Assembly (NCBI GenBank): GCA_963693285.1
Contig: OY848918.1
Location: 7,753,156 to 7,817,155 of the forward strand
Length of the DNA: 64,000 nt
Direction: 5' to 3'
Source of the DNA: Xestospongia muta
Taxonomy: Eukaryota; Porifera; Demospongiae; Haplosclerida; Petrosiidae
The position numbers were made by a program, and so were the translations under genes. Of this stretch, positions 23,963 through 35,996 are shown piece after piece (the stretch's first letter is position 1; each line of letters opens with the position of its first letter). The notes beneath the pieces are model-generated. The model was not told where the DNA came from and did not search any database. It worked only from the letters and a program-made list of their open reading frames with translations.

Positions 23963-25755
23963 TTAATTTATATGTTCATATACATATGCAGTGTTTAGCT
24001 GTAATTCAATAGTTTGTTGGTATGGATGAGGCAGACCATAAATTATGTCCCACTCTTCTTGAGAGGTGGACTCAGTTTTTTCAGCTTTTTTTCTTGCTAC
24101 AATGGAGACAATGCTACTAATAATTAAAGCAGTGATGACAGCCGTGAGAAATGCAGTGATTGGTACAGCAATATACACTGTAAAATTTAAAAAATGTGAT
24201 ATTGTCTATTAGAATTCAATACAGTTCTTACAACTTTGAAACATCTAGTCACATTCTTGATATGTTGCTAAAGTACTTGTTGTACACAAATGACAACTAT
24301 ATTGTAGAGAATGTAAGTCATCTAAATTGGAGATTGTGGTTGCACCTAATAAACATTATGTTATAAACACAATAAACAAATACATACTTAATTCAAATTG
24401 TTCCATTATGTTGTCTAGACTTGTTGACACTATGTCATTAACTGTACAAGTAGTTCATATAATTATAATAATATTGACATTGATACTTATTACCAGATGT
24501 TAAAGTACCATCAATAGAAGAATATGAGGAGACTAAAGTGTAAGATAATTAACATTCTTTAATAATATGATATACTAAAGTTCTAGTAAAGTAGTAAGTA
24601 CTTAATACAAATATCTGCAATTTCTGTCTCTGGTTGTAACCTTTATCTTCTTCATAGAAAGATAATTGCATGGAAGACAATGAGATAGCTGCCAATAGTT
24701 AAACAATAAAAATTAGATTTAATTAATGAAATAACAAATCCATTTAGATCAAAATTTATATTATCATTGTTTATATCTGTGGTAACTGACCTACATAATA
24801 GCTTTGCACAGTTGTATATGGAAGTAAAATAACTACTAACAAGGAAACATATTACTGTCATATATATTTGCCTCCATATACCTTCAATGTTAACTCCTGG
24901 TCCTTGTCCTACCACATTTTCAGCTGTTACACTCACACTATACTTGTTACCATAACTAATAACATTAAAAGTGAGTCGTGTTATATTGTTAGTAATATTG
25001 TGTATTATACTGCCATCAGATGATGTGAGGTTAAGATAGATAGAATAATGTGTGACTGGAGGTCTCAGAGAAGAGGGAGGAGGCTAATTGAATTAATGTA
25101 AACATCAACAGACTATTACTGTAACTACTTATTGGTTGTATTAACTGATGTCATAGTATTGTGTGTTTCATTGAACACAGTTACAATATAATGATCAATA
25201 CATTGACTACCATTAACTGGTGATGTCCATGTAACAACTACTGTATGAGGAGTAGTAACTACAACACTGAGGTTTAATAGAGCTGTGGATTTACCTACAC
25301 AAATAAATTATAAAGTAATAGCATATTCTGTTATCGTATCTTACCAATAATCATAATGTTACATGTCTTACTACTACCTCCAGTATCACACACTATGTCT
25401 TTATTATGTAGTACAGTAGTAGCAGTAAAAGACAGTGTAGATATTATGTTATTGTTCTGATATGATACAAACTGTGCAGTAAATGGACCACTAGTATCAT
25501 GTAGTATGTGTTGAAGAATCTGCAGCTGTTCAGTTCCACACATTAAGTTAGGAACAGTCCAAGTTATCAGGTTAGCTCCAATACCAGTACAAGTATATAC
25601 CACATTATCTTGTAGACAAATATTTTGACATGGAAAGATCACTTCAGATAGACATTGCTCTGTAGAAATAAAAGTAGACTCATTATAAAAATGGTTATTA
25701 ATAGATTTATACCTAGTAAGAAAAGTAGAGGTAGTAATCTGGCTATGATCATCAT
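23963..25755 (-). pseudogene. M4: Ig/FN3/ITSM-type receptor with internal deletion
   Basis: Signal 25755-25713 (MMIIARLLPLLFLL), Ig 25659-25345 (open), FN3-1 starting at 25294 but cut about 25130, where it is fused to intron sequence and stops at TAG 25127-25125. The first half of FN3-2 is missing. Open exons follow: FN3-2 second half 25083-24882, linker 24832-24791, stalk 24532-24494 and 24441-24388. The Cys exon from 24345 has TAG at 24247-24245 for Trp. TM/tail 24177-23963 is open, with IIYGLPHP and NTAYVYEHI. The deletion removed roughly 400 bp. Paralogue of M1. Confidence 0.8.
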
Positions 25756-25816
25756 GTACTGATCGCCGCTATTAATATGTATATATATTTAGTAGTCTAA
25801 AATAAATGTGAATGGT

Positions 25817-25869
25817 CTTAAATAGCCTAATAAATATATGACTATTATGACCACACCTACCGGTTACGC
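25817..25869 (-). promoter_or_regulatory. A/M promoter block of M4
   Basis: GCGTAACC (25869-25862), GGTGTGGTC and TATTTAAG (25824-25817), with 10 bp more between the last two than at M1. Confidence 0.6.
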
Positions 25870-25939
25870 TTCCTACAATAATATATCTTAGATTTCGTGA
25901 AAGTTGTAATATTTTTTTACGTTTCTTGTTATCACCTCC

Positions 25940-26521
25940 ACTTTAATGCTTAATCGCTTTATTTGTAGTATATTAGTAGCAGTAAAAGACAATGTGTATG
26001 TTATAGTATTGTTCTGATATGATACAAAGTATTTGTAGCTGTTCAGTTTTACCCATTAACTTAAGAAAAGTCCATGTTATTTAGTAGTCTTAAGCAAAAA
26101 ATGGAGGCTCTTAAATAGCTCCATTCTCTGGTGACCACACCTATCGGCTACACTTCCTACAATAATATGTAGTGGATTTCATGGAAGTTGTAATCATGAT
26201 ATTACATGTCTTACTATCACCTCCACTACAGCACACTATGTCTTTATTATGTAGTACAGTAGTAACAGTAAAAGACAGTGTAGATGTAGTATGTGATGAA
26301 GAATTTGTAATTTGACAGTTTCACTTATTAATTTAAGAACAGTCTATGTTATTGGATTAGCTCCAATATCAGTACAAGTATACAACACTTCATTATGTAG
26401 ACAGATTTCACAACATAGAAAGATCACTTCAGTTAGAAAGTATAGTCACAAGTTTAAAATTATCAAGTACTATTGTCATAGGTTTACCTATAAAAACAAT
26501 AAGTAGAAGCATATACATCAT
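25940..26521 (-). pseudogene. P2: mosaic of orphan signal, Ig and promoter fragments
   Basis: A signal-like exon 26521-26488 (MMYMLLLIVFI) and a decayed Ig exon (about 26440-26190) are followed by an orphan A/M promoter block (26110-26152) and another partial Ig piece (about 26075-25940). None has an open domain-length frame. It matches P1 in part and looks like stacked breakpoints from unequal exchange. Confidence 0.6.
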
Positions 26522-26526
26522 TTTAC

Positions 26527-28984
26527 AAATTTTTCTAAACTTGCTCTCACTATGAAAGTAGTATGATTAAACTGTCTTAAGACAATATAGTTTGAAATGA
26601 TAGATTAAAATATAGCACTTGTGATGAGAAAAGTTTTGTGTGTAATGACATCATGTGTAATATCATAACAAGCGTTATTCCATTGGAAAGACAATTTATC
26701 TAGTTAATTAAATGCAGTGTGAATACTTTGTTCCTTATTATGTATATTATTGTATTTAATTGAATAAATACAATTGGATATAGAAAATCAGAAAGTTAGA
26801 TTTAATAACAATCATCATTTATGTAACTTTGGTCTATATACACGTTTTATGTGAAATATTTTAAACTTTCAGTTTTACTGCTTACTTAATCATGGGAGAA
26901 AGTCTGAAATTTTATTATTACAATTACAACAGCTTAAAGAAAACTTAATAAGAAAAATGATTATTTGATAGTTATATGTAATTAGCCCTGTAAGTTGGAG
27001 CAAAGTGATAGTAGATACATATTAATCACTAACTGTATATGTGTATATACAAATAAAGACAAATAGTCTAATTGGTTTTTAGGTTAGTTTGTCTTGCATA
27101 AACAATTATATGATATATTAAACTATATATTACATCATAATGTGATTGTTATCATCATTTACATGTAATATATAGTGACTATACCAAATGTCTATCATGT
27201 ATTAATTACTCTTCATTGAATAGTAAAAAAAATGTAATGAGATAAGTAATCATGTAAATAAAATTCTGTGTATTTTGATAGTAGTATGGATTAGGGAGAA
27301 TTTAAGTGAATATCTCCAACCTAGCTAGTTCTATACTAGATTAAGTTATGTCCATATATGGAAATACCAAAAATTGTAAATTAAGTTAAAACAGCTTGAT
27401 GTTGAGAATTTAAGCATATTAATAATATATTATTGTCATTTAATTATGTTTAATGTAGGAAACAATATAATTAACAAAACATCTCTTACAGTTATCATTT
27501 TATTATGAATATAGTTACAGTTTAATAACTGATACGATGGCTTAAATCATTAATACTTCATAGTATAAATTGCTATAAGGACTGATTTGAAGCCACAGGT
27601 CTGATTAAACTAGTTCACATACATTACTACAAATTGCAGGTGCATAAATTGGTCTCCAAGAACAAGATTCGAGGATATGAGAAAGCTATATGAGGAGAAC
27701 CAATATCTTGATTGTTTATTTTATGATTTGTTCAAGTCAAGACAAAATAAATATGTTCAAATGACAATTTCTATATATAAAACTTGACATTAAAGTATAA
27801 TTTAAACACTAGTTAGAGTAGTGGCTAGAAATTAACTGTTTTCTTTACACCTCTTACATGTGATTCTATCAATTAAGCTCCATTGAGATTTAAACAGGCA
27901 TACAATTTATTTAAACATATATATTTTAATTCATGTGACCATTCTCTATTGAGGACACACCTATCATAGTGTTTGTTTGTTTCTTGTTAACATAACATCC
28001 ATATGACTTGAATAACAATGTTAGAGTAGGGACTTATTGACACAAACAATCAGTTTTTAGTATGGTTAATTTTAATGAGTTGACATGAGGCTAAAATCTT
28101 ATACATTCTAAGAGTTGAAATCAGAAATTTATGTCTGAAATCACTGAAAAAAACCTGCCATTATGAGATGAGTAAATATTTGAAATCATAACAAAATTTT
28201 TAATCTTGTACACAACTCTGCCTCACATGGGAGACCTCTCTGTGGATTTTTAGAACCATACCACAAAAAATGTTGTTCTAAATTGAACTGCTTGATTAAT
28301 TAGGTGAGTGTGTGTATTAAATGATAAGTCTGTATACAGTGTAATCAAGTCTTACTACTCAAAATTAAAATGTATACTGTACAGATGAAATAATAACAAA
28401 GTTATTCAATAACCTAACATAAACAATTATTTGGATCATTTTAAAGCATACACAATAATGTAGAATTTAGATGTTTTCATTTTATTTCATCCACAATAAA
28501 ACAGGATAAAGCTAAGAAAAGAAATTTTATCTCCAAGAATTGTTTAGATAACAGCATGAAGCCAATATCATGGGGTGTGGCAAAAGTGGGTATATCTGTA
28601 CCTTGTACTATAAACTAAATTGCATAGAACATTGCAGATAGAATACTTTTACTTTTGGTAGGTTTAAATATACATTAACTGTTTTCTTCATTTTATTGTA
28701 TTATACTATATTCTATAGAATAATGTATGCCTAAAGTAATCTTACCTTGTCATAACTCTTTTTAAACAAAAAAACATATTTTGTATTATATGTATTTCAA
28801 AATTTATAAGACAAGTAGGTGTGTTACTGATTAGATGCTACCTAATTAACCATGCATGTGATAAATGAATAAATAAACATGTAATGTCCTCTGGGAGGTC
28901 CTGTTGATTCAGTTATGAACTCTCTTGGCTATAACATGATGAAGCTTATTGTATGATATAAAATGTATCTATAGTTTTGTACTA
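26527..28984. repeat. Long intergenic spacer, copy 2
   Basis: Second copy of 14391-16169. It carries about 550 bp of extra sequence near 28430-28960 that copy 1 lacks, including ggataaagctaagaaaa, which is also seen near 43555. No gene. Confidence 0.65.
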
Positions 28985-30110
28985 TACAGTTTAAAATCTA
29001 CCTTAACATCAAAGACAAGTTGACTAAAGTAAAGTAGAGATATTAACTCCTTATAAAAAACTTTTAAAACATAGTGTATACATGAAATTATCATTTGTAA
29101 TTAAAACAGTCTCTTTGGAGCAATAATACACTTTGTACTATATTCAATTGATGATAAGTGCAATTTTGAAAACGTTGAAAACTAATGTGCACATCACAAT
29201 ATAAACATAACACAGTGTGAATACTTGTTATCCTCATTGTGAATATATTGTTTCTAATTGAGTATAGAAAATCTGAAAGTTATCTTATTAGAATTAATAT
29301 ATAGCAATCATCACTTAATGTAACATAAACACATTTTGTATGCAATATTTTAAATTGCATTTTTACTACTTATTTAACCATGCAAGGATGTCCAACATTT
29401 TATCATTACAAGTAGACGTTTTATAACAGCTAATATAAAACTTTATATTAAGAAGGCAAATAATTATTTGATAATCATTTATAATTAGTATAATGAGTTG
29501 AAGCAAAGTGATAGTAGATACATATTAGTCATTAACTGTACATGTGTACAGATGAAGACAAATAATCTAATTGTTTGTTTAGTTTTATATATTTTGTCTT
29601 GTATATACTATTAGTTGATATATTAAACTATATAAATCATGATGTGACTATTATCATCATTTACATGTAGTGTATAGTGACTATACTAAATGTATAATGT
29701 ATATGATAATGTATATGTGTAATATACATTAAATAGAAGCTACTTTGTAAACTGATGTAAATGTCCCAAAAATAATATATATGATTTGTGATGTTAGTTA
29801 TCATATCATCATGTTAAATTGTATTCACATTTTGAAAGTCAATGATAATACTACTCATCTATAACAAGTACAGTTAATAACTATAGCCTAATTGTTATTC
29901 AGTAACATATGGTTCATTAACCATTTATAATGATTTCCTTCAATAACTATAACATATACAGAACAATAAGAGTTGCTCTTTGTAATTGTCATCACACCCA
30001 TTTTTATTTAAAAACTGTAGTGACTGAAACAAGTCATTCTACTTTGAGTCATATATATAAAAAGTCACTGTTTCCTTGATCAGATTTATATAATTAGTTA
30101 AACTATTGTC
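28985..30110 (+). repeat. Spacer repeat, copy 3
   Basis: Third copy of the spacer repeat at 4150-4990, lying 3' of M5. Non-coding. Confidence 0.65.
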
Positions 30111-30315
30111 ATTTCCTTAAAAAGTCATATGCATCAAATTATTTGTATGCACACAGAGTATAGTATGTTCTTAAAAAATAACTTTATACAATTAAAGTAT
30201 TTGAACTGTTTACATTTAAGACAACTTTATTGAACATTATAAAATATTTGCGATATTGTTGCTATATATGTTTTTCTTTTCTCATAAAAAGTTTGTATCA
30301 AGTTTTGGTATCAGT

Positions 30316-32351
30316 TTACATTTTGTTTATTATATGTTCATATGCAGTGTTTATCTGTAATTCAATAGCTTGTTGGTGTGGAAGAGGCAGATCATAAATT
30401 ATGTCAGGCTCTTCTTGAGAGGTGGACTCAGTTCTTACAGCTCTTTTTCTTGTTACAATGCAGACGATACTACTAATAATTAAAGTAGTGATGACAGCTG
30501 TGAGAAATGCAGTGATTGGTACAGCAATGTACACTGTAAAATAAAACAATGTGATATTGACTGTTACAATTCCTTTCAATTCTTACAACTTTGTAACAAC
30601 CAGTTACATTCTTGATATGTTGTGAAAGTACTCATTGTACACAAATGACAACTGTACTGTAAGTAACATGAGTCATCTAAATTGAAGATTGTGGTTGTAA
30701 GTAATTAACTTTTCATTATGTCACAAACAAGATAAACAAATACATACTAAAATCAAGTTGTTCCATTGTGCTCTCTGGACTTGTTGACATTATGTCATTA
30801 ACCATATAAATAGTTCATATAATTATAATAATACTGACATTGATACTTATTACCAGATGTTAAAGTAATGTCAATAGAAGTATATGAGGAGACATAATTG
30901 TAAGATAATAAGAAGGCTTTAATAATATGATTATACTATAGTTATAGTGAAGTAGTAAATACTTAATACAAATATCGCTATTTTTGTCTCTGGTTTTAAC
31001 CTTTCACTTCTTCATAGGAATATAATTGTACGGAAGACAACATGAAGTAGTTATCAATTGTTAAGCAATAAAATTAGATTTTATTACAATTACTGAAATA
31101 GCAATACCCTTTAGGTCAACAAAATTAACATTATTTTAAATTAACTGACCTATATAATAACTTTGCACAGTTGTATATGGAAGTAAAATAACTACTAACA
31201 AGGAAACATATTACTGTCATATATTTGCCTCCATATACCTTCAATGTTAACTCCTGGTCCTTGCCCTATCACATTTTCAGCTGTTACACTCACACTATAC
31301 TTGTTACCATAACTAATATCATTAAAAGTGAGTTGTGTTATATTGTTAGTAATATTATGTATTATACTGCCATCAGATGATGTCAAGTCATGATAGATAG
31401 AATAGTGTGTGACTGGAGGTCTTAGAGAAGAGGGAGGAGACTAAAAGAATTAATATAAATATTAACAAACTAATACTGTAACTACTTACCTTCCACTGAA
31501 TTGTAAGTGTAGTTTGTAGGTCAACAGAGTAGGTAAGATTTATAACAGATTCTGGGACTATGAATAACTATTAATTTGTAATGTATAAACATACAATATT
31601 TACTTACCGTCAAATATGAGATACACTGACTGACTACTATTCCCAATCTGACCAATATGATCAATACATTTAACAGTAAATGAGTAGTTATTGCCTTTTA
31701 CTAGTCCATATATTGTGAGAGATGTGATATTATTTGTTGTATTAACTGATGTCATAGTATTGTGTGTTTCATTGAACACAGTTACAATATAATGATCAAT
31801 ACATTGACTACCAGCAACTGGTGATGTCCATGTAACAACTACTGTATGAGGAGTAGTAGCTACAACACTGAGGTTTAATGGACCTGTGGGTTTACCTATT
31901 AGTATATAATAATAGTAATAGTATATATGGTATCTTTATAAATATCTTACTAATATTCATAATGGTACATGTCTTACTACTACCTCCAGCTGCCTCACAT
32001 ACTATGTCTTTATTATGTAGTACAGTAGTAGCAGTAAAAGACAGTGTAGATATTATGTTATTGTTCTGATATGATACAAACTGTGCAGTAAATGGACCAC
32101 TAGTATCATGTAGTATGTGTGGAAGAATTTGTAGCTGTTCTGTTCCACCCATTAAGTTAGGAACAGTCCATGTTATCAGGTTAGATCCAATACCAGTACA
32201 AGTATATACCACATTATCTTGTAGACAAATATTATGGCATGGAAAGATCACTTCAGATAGATATTGCTCTGTAGAAATAAAAGTTTATTATGAACATAAA
32301 TAGATCTATACCTATTAAAAATAGAAGTAGTAATCTTGCTATGATCATCAT
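30316..32351 (-). CDS. M5: Ig/FN3 receptor with ITSM-like tail
   Basis: Exons right to left: signal 32351-32312 (MMIIARLLLLFLI), Ig 32268-31951, FN3-1 31895-31608, FN3-2 31557-31490 and 31440-31239, linker 31191-31150, TM/tail 30533-30316. The sum is 1176 nt, an open 391-residue frame. Ig core: YTC, ITW, IVC. The TM starts YIAVPITAFL, with basic VTRKRAVR after it. The tail has IIYDLPLP and NTAYEHI (TxYxxI, the ITSM pattern). The remaining stalk exons of the F plan have all lost their acceptor AG (near 30890, 30825 and 30710), so the linker can only be joined to the TM exon, and phase 1 at both sides keeps the frame. Probable short-stalk surface receptor; closest to M2. Confidence 0.72.
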
Positions 32352-32425
32352 GTAATGCTTGCCGTCATTAATATATTAAATAATGATAATGGATGTTTTC
32401 GTAGTCTTAAGTAAAAGTGTAGGGT

Positions 32426-32469
32426 CTTAAATAGCTCGATTATCGGATGGCCAAACCTATCCGTTACGC
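32426..32469 (-). promoter_or_regulatory. A/M promoter block of M5
   Basis: TATTTAAG is intact (32433-32426). The upstream motif has drifted: GCGTAACG for GCGTAACC, and GGTTTGG for GGTGTGG. Confidence 0.5.
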
Positions 32470-32704
32470 TTCCTGTACAGGATACAATAATATATAGTAG
32501 ATTTCACGGAAGTTGTAATATTTATTTACATTTCTTGCTATCATCTCCACTATAGCACTCAATTGCTTTATTATATAAGATAGTAAGTAGTAGCAGTAAG
32601 TACTATTATTATAAATTTGCCTACATGTTTTACTTTTTAAACAACAAAGCAGTAAATAAAAAATAGAATAATAAAAAATAATAAGAAATTAAACAGTAGT
32701 AACC

Positions 32705-33430
32705 CTACTCTCAGAGAGAGCAAGATCAACATCTGAGTCAATGGAAATTGGTTCTATGAAACACAGGATAGATGACCTCGTCATGTATAAATAAAATATC
32801 GTAGACCATAGTAGAGAAAATGATAGTCTAACTCTGATTCAGCTTATTACAATTCTATAGGCTTTGTTATGTTTGAGTGAAAAAAAAGAGGCCAGTCTCT
32901 GTATTGGCAATTTGGCCCATACCTACTCCTGTGGAAAAAACCATTGGTGAAAGCATTCATGTTCCACTTCATGAATTCTTTGATCATAAGACCTTTTCTT
33001 TTCCTGTTCATGTTTCCTGTAGCAAGCAGTAAAAGAGAGTCTACATTGGGAATGAGCAAGAGCGTTAAACAGCTGTATGTAAACAAATGCTCTCTCTCCA
33101 GCACAACTACCACTTGCAATAACATCTAAGCTGGCTCCATCTTCAATATTAATTAACCAGTAAAGAAAGTGTTCACCTGACAAAGGATGAAGAGGAGGTT
33201 CAATAGTAACATCATTCATTGCAAACTTCTTTTAAAAGTTTGACTATCCAGTCACAAATTTCATTGTGCCTCTGGTCTATGGTAAACAAATTTCCACATA
33301 CACACTATACAGAAAGGAGGGGTGGACTCCAACCATAACGAATACATATTTTGTTCCTAAAGGCCCTTTATGAAGATCAAAGCTATGTACAACATTAATG
33401 ATATATATGTTACATTTATCTTTCAATGTA
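32705..33430 (-). mobile_element. Retroelement-like remnant, longer copy
   Basis: On the minus strand 33219-32923 there is an open stretch with YRKHEQEKKRSYDQRI, preceded by LDVIASGSC and RAFVYIQLFNA. From general knowledge this resembles the C-terminal part of multicopy retroelement-associated proteins in cnidarian and sponge genomes (DVxAxGFW...DxRVFNP...YRKHExEKKRxYxxR). The frame breaks after HQWFF. Flanks are shared with 19840-20230. Family name not assigned. Confidence 0.5.
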
Positions 33431-33974
33431 CACATTACTTTTCATAGTAGCTCCTATTTAATGTATTTTACACATATTATCAACTGTATATCAATTATCA
33501 ATTGTATATAAATAACTATCAAATAATCATTTTCCTTATTATTTTATAAGTTTTCTATAAGCTGTTGTAATTGTAATAATAAAAATTTTAGACATCCTCC
33601 CATGGCTAAATAAGTTGTAAAAATTTAAATTTAGAATATTCATCCAAATATGTGTATAGATCAAAGTTACATAAGTGATGATTGTTATTAATTCTAACCA
33701 GATAACTTTCTGATTTTGTATATCCAATTAAACTCAATAAAAAACAATATATTCATAATAAGGAACAAAAAAGAACAAGTATTCACACTGCAATGAATTA
33801 CATAAATTGTACTTTCAATAGAATAATGTTTGGCATGATATCACAAGAGTTTTATTTAATTGTTGCATCATTTTAAAACCACATAATATATATAAATCTA
33901 TCATTTTAGACTCCATTGGCTTAAGACACTTTAGTCATATTAAATTCATTTTTGTCCAAGAAAGAGGTTGGAAT
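33431..33974. other. Intergenic, AT-rich
   Basis: No gene. It includes scattered similarity to spacer sequence near 14700-14900 and 26900, inverted. Confidence 0.4.
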
Positions 33975-34253
33975 ATGGCAGCTTGTTGCAGGTGTAACAA
34001 AAAAGGGCTATGTAAAGACTGCATCTGTGACAAAAGTGGATGAATTTGTACAAGCTGCTTGCCAATCCATCTCAGTTTCTGTGCTAACATGCAAATAGCT
34101 ACATCTAATGTTGTCTATCCTGCAGTTGTCAGTTCTACTAGTCAAAATAATGCCTCTGTTGACTCCTCTCAAACAGCTACTGTCTCTGCCTTCAATGATA
34201 ACAGCTTACTTTTTGATGAACATGTTGTTGGATACTCTCCTGACCTTAATTGA
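33975..34253 (+). pseudogene. Cysteine-motif ORF remnant, retroelement-like
   Basis: From ATG 33975 the frame reads MAACCRCNKKGLCKDCIC, a stop (tga 34041-34043), then ICTSCLPIHLSFC and on to tga at 34251. The spacing CxxC...CxxCxC...CxxCLP resembles a Cys motif found in N-terminal parts of multicopy element-encoded proteins of sponges and cnidarians (from memory, not searched). One nonsense codon. Base composition is less AT-rich than the neighbours. Confidence 0.45.
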
Positions 34254-35292
34254 AGTGAACCAATATACTGAATTATAGGGCTGCACAACCCTTTTGGGAA
34301 ATACCAGTAAGACTGACCGTCAAGCCAGACCCTATAAACAGCACAAGGTTCAGTGAATAAGCGCTCAAGATGCCAACACAGTGGATACTAACTTGAGCAG
34401 CACAGCATCACCTGGCTCTACACACTTTTCATTCAGGACGTCAGCTGAAGAGAGCATCCTTTAACAGCTTGAAACACTTCGCTATGAGTGGCTGAAGAAC
34501 TCAATTTCATGGTCGTCATCAGAGATACCGTCGTGCTCCTAAGAGCAAGGAAGCATGTTACCGTTGTGAGACTAGATGTATATGACTCCATTAGTCCTGC
34601 TACACCTAAGGCTTTGCCTAGCCCACCTCCACACATCTGCCCACCTTTGGTGCCATCCATCTGGAAGAAAGACCATGCTTCATTGAACTTTTGTAGTAGT
34701 TTTACCTTATTTGGAGTTTTGTTTATCCAGTCATGTACTGCATCATACTTGTTTACAATGTATGAATATTATTATCTAGTCTATATAAGTCTCTTTATTT
34801 GGTTGCTTTTTTAGTGTACTGACTTTTTTGAAATTAAATTTTCAAAACTTAATATATCTTTAAGAGATAACATTATAGTGATTATCTCCTGACCTTCTTC
34901 GTGGGACACCATCTAATCTTTTATCAGACATGGAGGCAGTGAGTTGTTTGCCAGGGCTGATCCCGGCTGTAGTAAACAAACATTGTAGAGGTTTGTTATT
35001 ACACATCAATTCCATACGAGTATTTAATTATTCACATATATATATATATATATATAATATTATATATAGCAACTTTCAAGTGGATAGCACAATATCAGAT
35101 ATCTTATATTAATAACAATTTATAGTGATACACTAAAAATAATACTATGACCTCAAATCTGATAAATGACAAAAAGATTTATGATATCACATTACCCATT
35201 TGGAAAATTGATGCTTATATGCCAATAGTATAAGATAGACTGATTTTTACATATACAAATAGTAACTCATTTCTTTTGTATTAGTTAATAGT
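34254..35292. other. Non-coding, possible element 3' part
   Basis: Up to about 34800 the base composition stays more balanced and overlapping ORFs occur on both strands without a recognisable domain; it may be the decayed continuation of the preceding element. A TA run lies near 35034-35056. Nothing else seen. Confidence 0.35.
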
Positions 35293-35440
35293 CAATATTC
35301 CAGTGAGCATTCCTTTCTCCTGTATTAACTCCTATTAAAACACTCTATCCACTACTATAACTGCTGCCCAATAGGCCAATATTATGATGATATTAAGTTT
35401 CAGAGAAAGAGGAAACGTCTAACTATGAGATTACTCTAAA
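35293..35440 (+). pseudogene. Orphan B-type TM/tail exon, heavily decayed
   Basis: The stretch from ccagtgagcattcc through tattaactcc, ctctatccactacta and tatgatgatattaag follows the B TM/tail exon in order, but with many indels. It sits in opposite orientation to the surrounding M and F genes. Confidence 0.5.
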
Positions 35441-35996
35441 TAATAAATAAATAATTAAGAGTAACCCATGTGATACTATGTTTAAGAGTCTGAGACATTG
35501 TGATGATGTAATCCCAATACTGGTTGCATCCGTAACTTGCTGGGAATATTGCTTATGGATTATTAAATTTTGAATATCTAACTCAAAAAGATTAATATAT
35601 ATTGTAAAAAATTGTCCTAAGAGGTTTTGATGGTACAGTTGTTATTGTTATAATAAAAGACTGTAATTAAAAGAAGCTATAGTGCTGTTTAAAGTGTTTT
35701 CAAATGTTCCTCACAACATATTAATTTACATTTTTTTGTTATTTCATGGGAAATAAGTCACATGTAGCAGCCTCTCCCCTTAAAGGAGGACAGGTGGCTA
35801 CATGGACTAAGAAGCGAAACTCACTTATTACGAATCATGAAATTTTCATTAAGGTGTAGGTCTATATTTAGGTTTATCTGTAACGAAAGCACTACACTCA
35901 ATACTTTCTCTCAAAAATTCAATTGAATAGCATAAAATACTTGCGATAATGCCATTAATAACATTTATATTTTCTCACAACAAACTTGGTATCACT
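35441..35996. other. Intergenic 3' of F1
   Basis: No gene. Contains a moderately GC-rich patch cctctccccttaaaggagga (around 35770-35790) of unknown origin. Confidence 0.35.

Noticed and set aside
33539..33727. Minus strand 62-residue ORF
   Set aside because: AT-rich spacer sequence with scattered copies elsewhere that are not open.
34433..34814. Overlapping ORFs on both strands in the 34.5-kb region
   Set aside because: Neither shows a domain, and the two conflict. Kept only as possible decayed element sequence.
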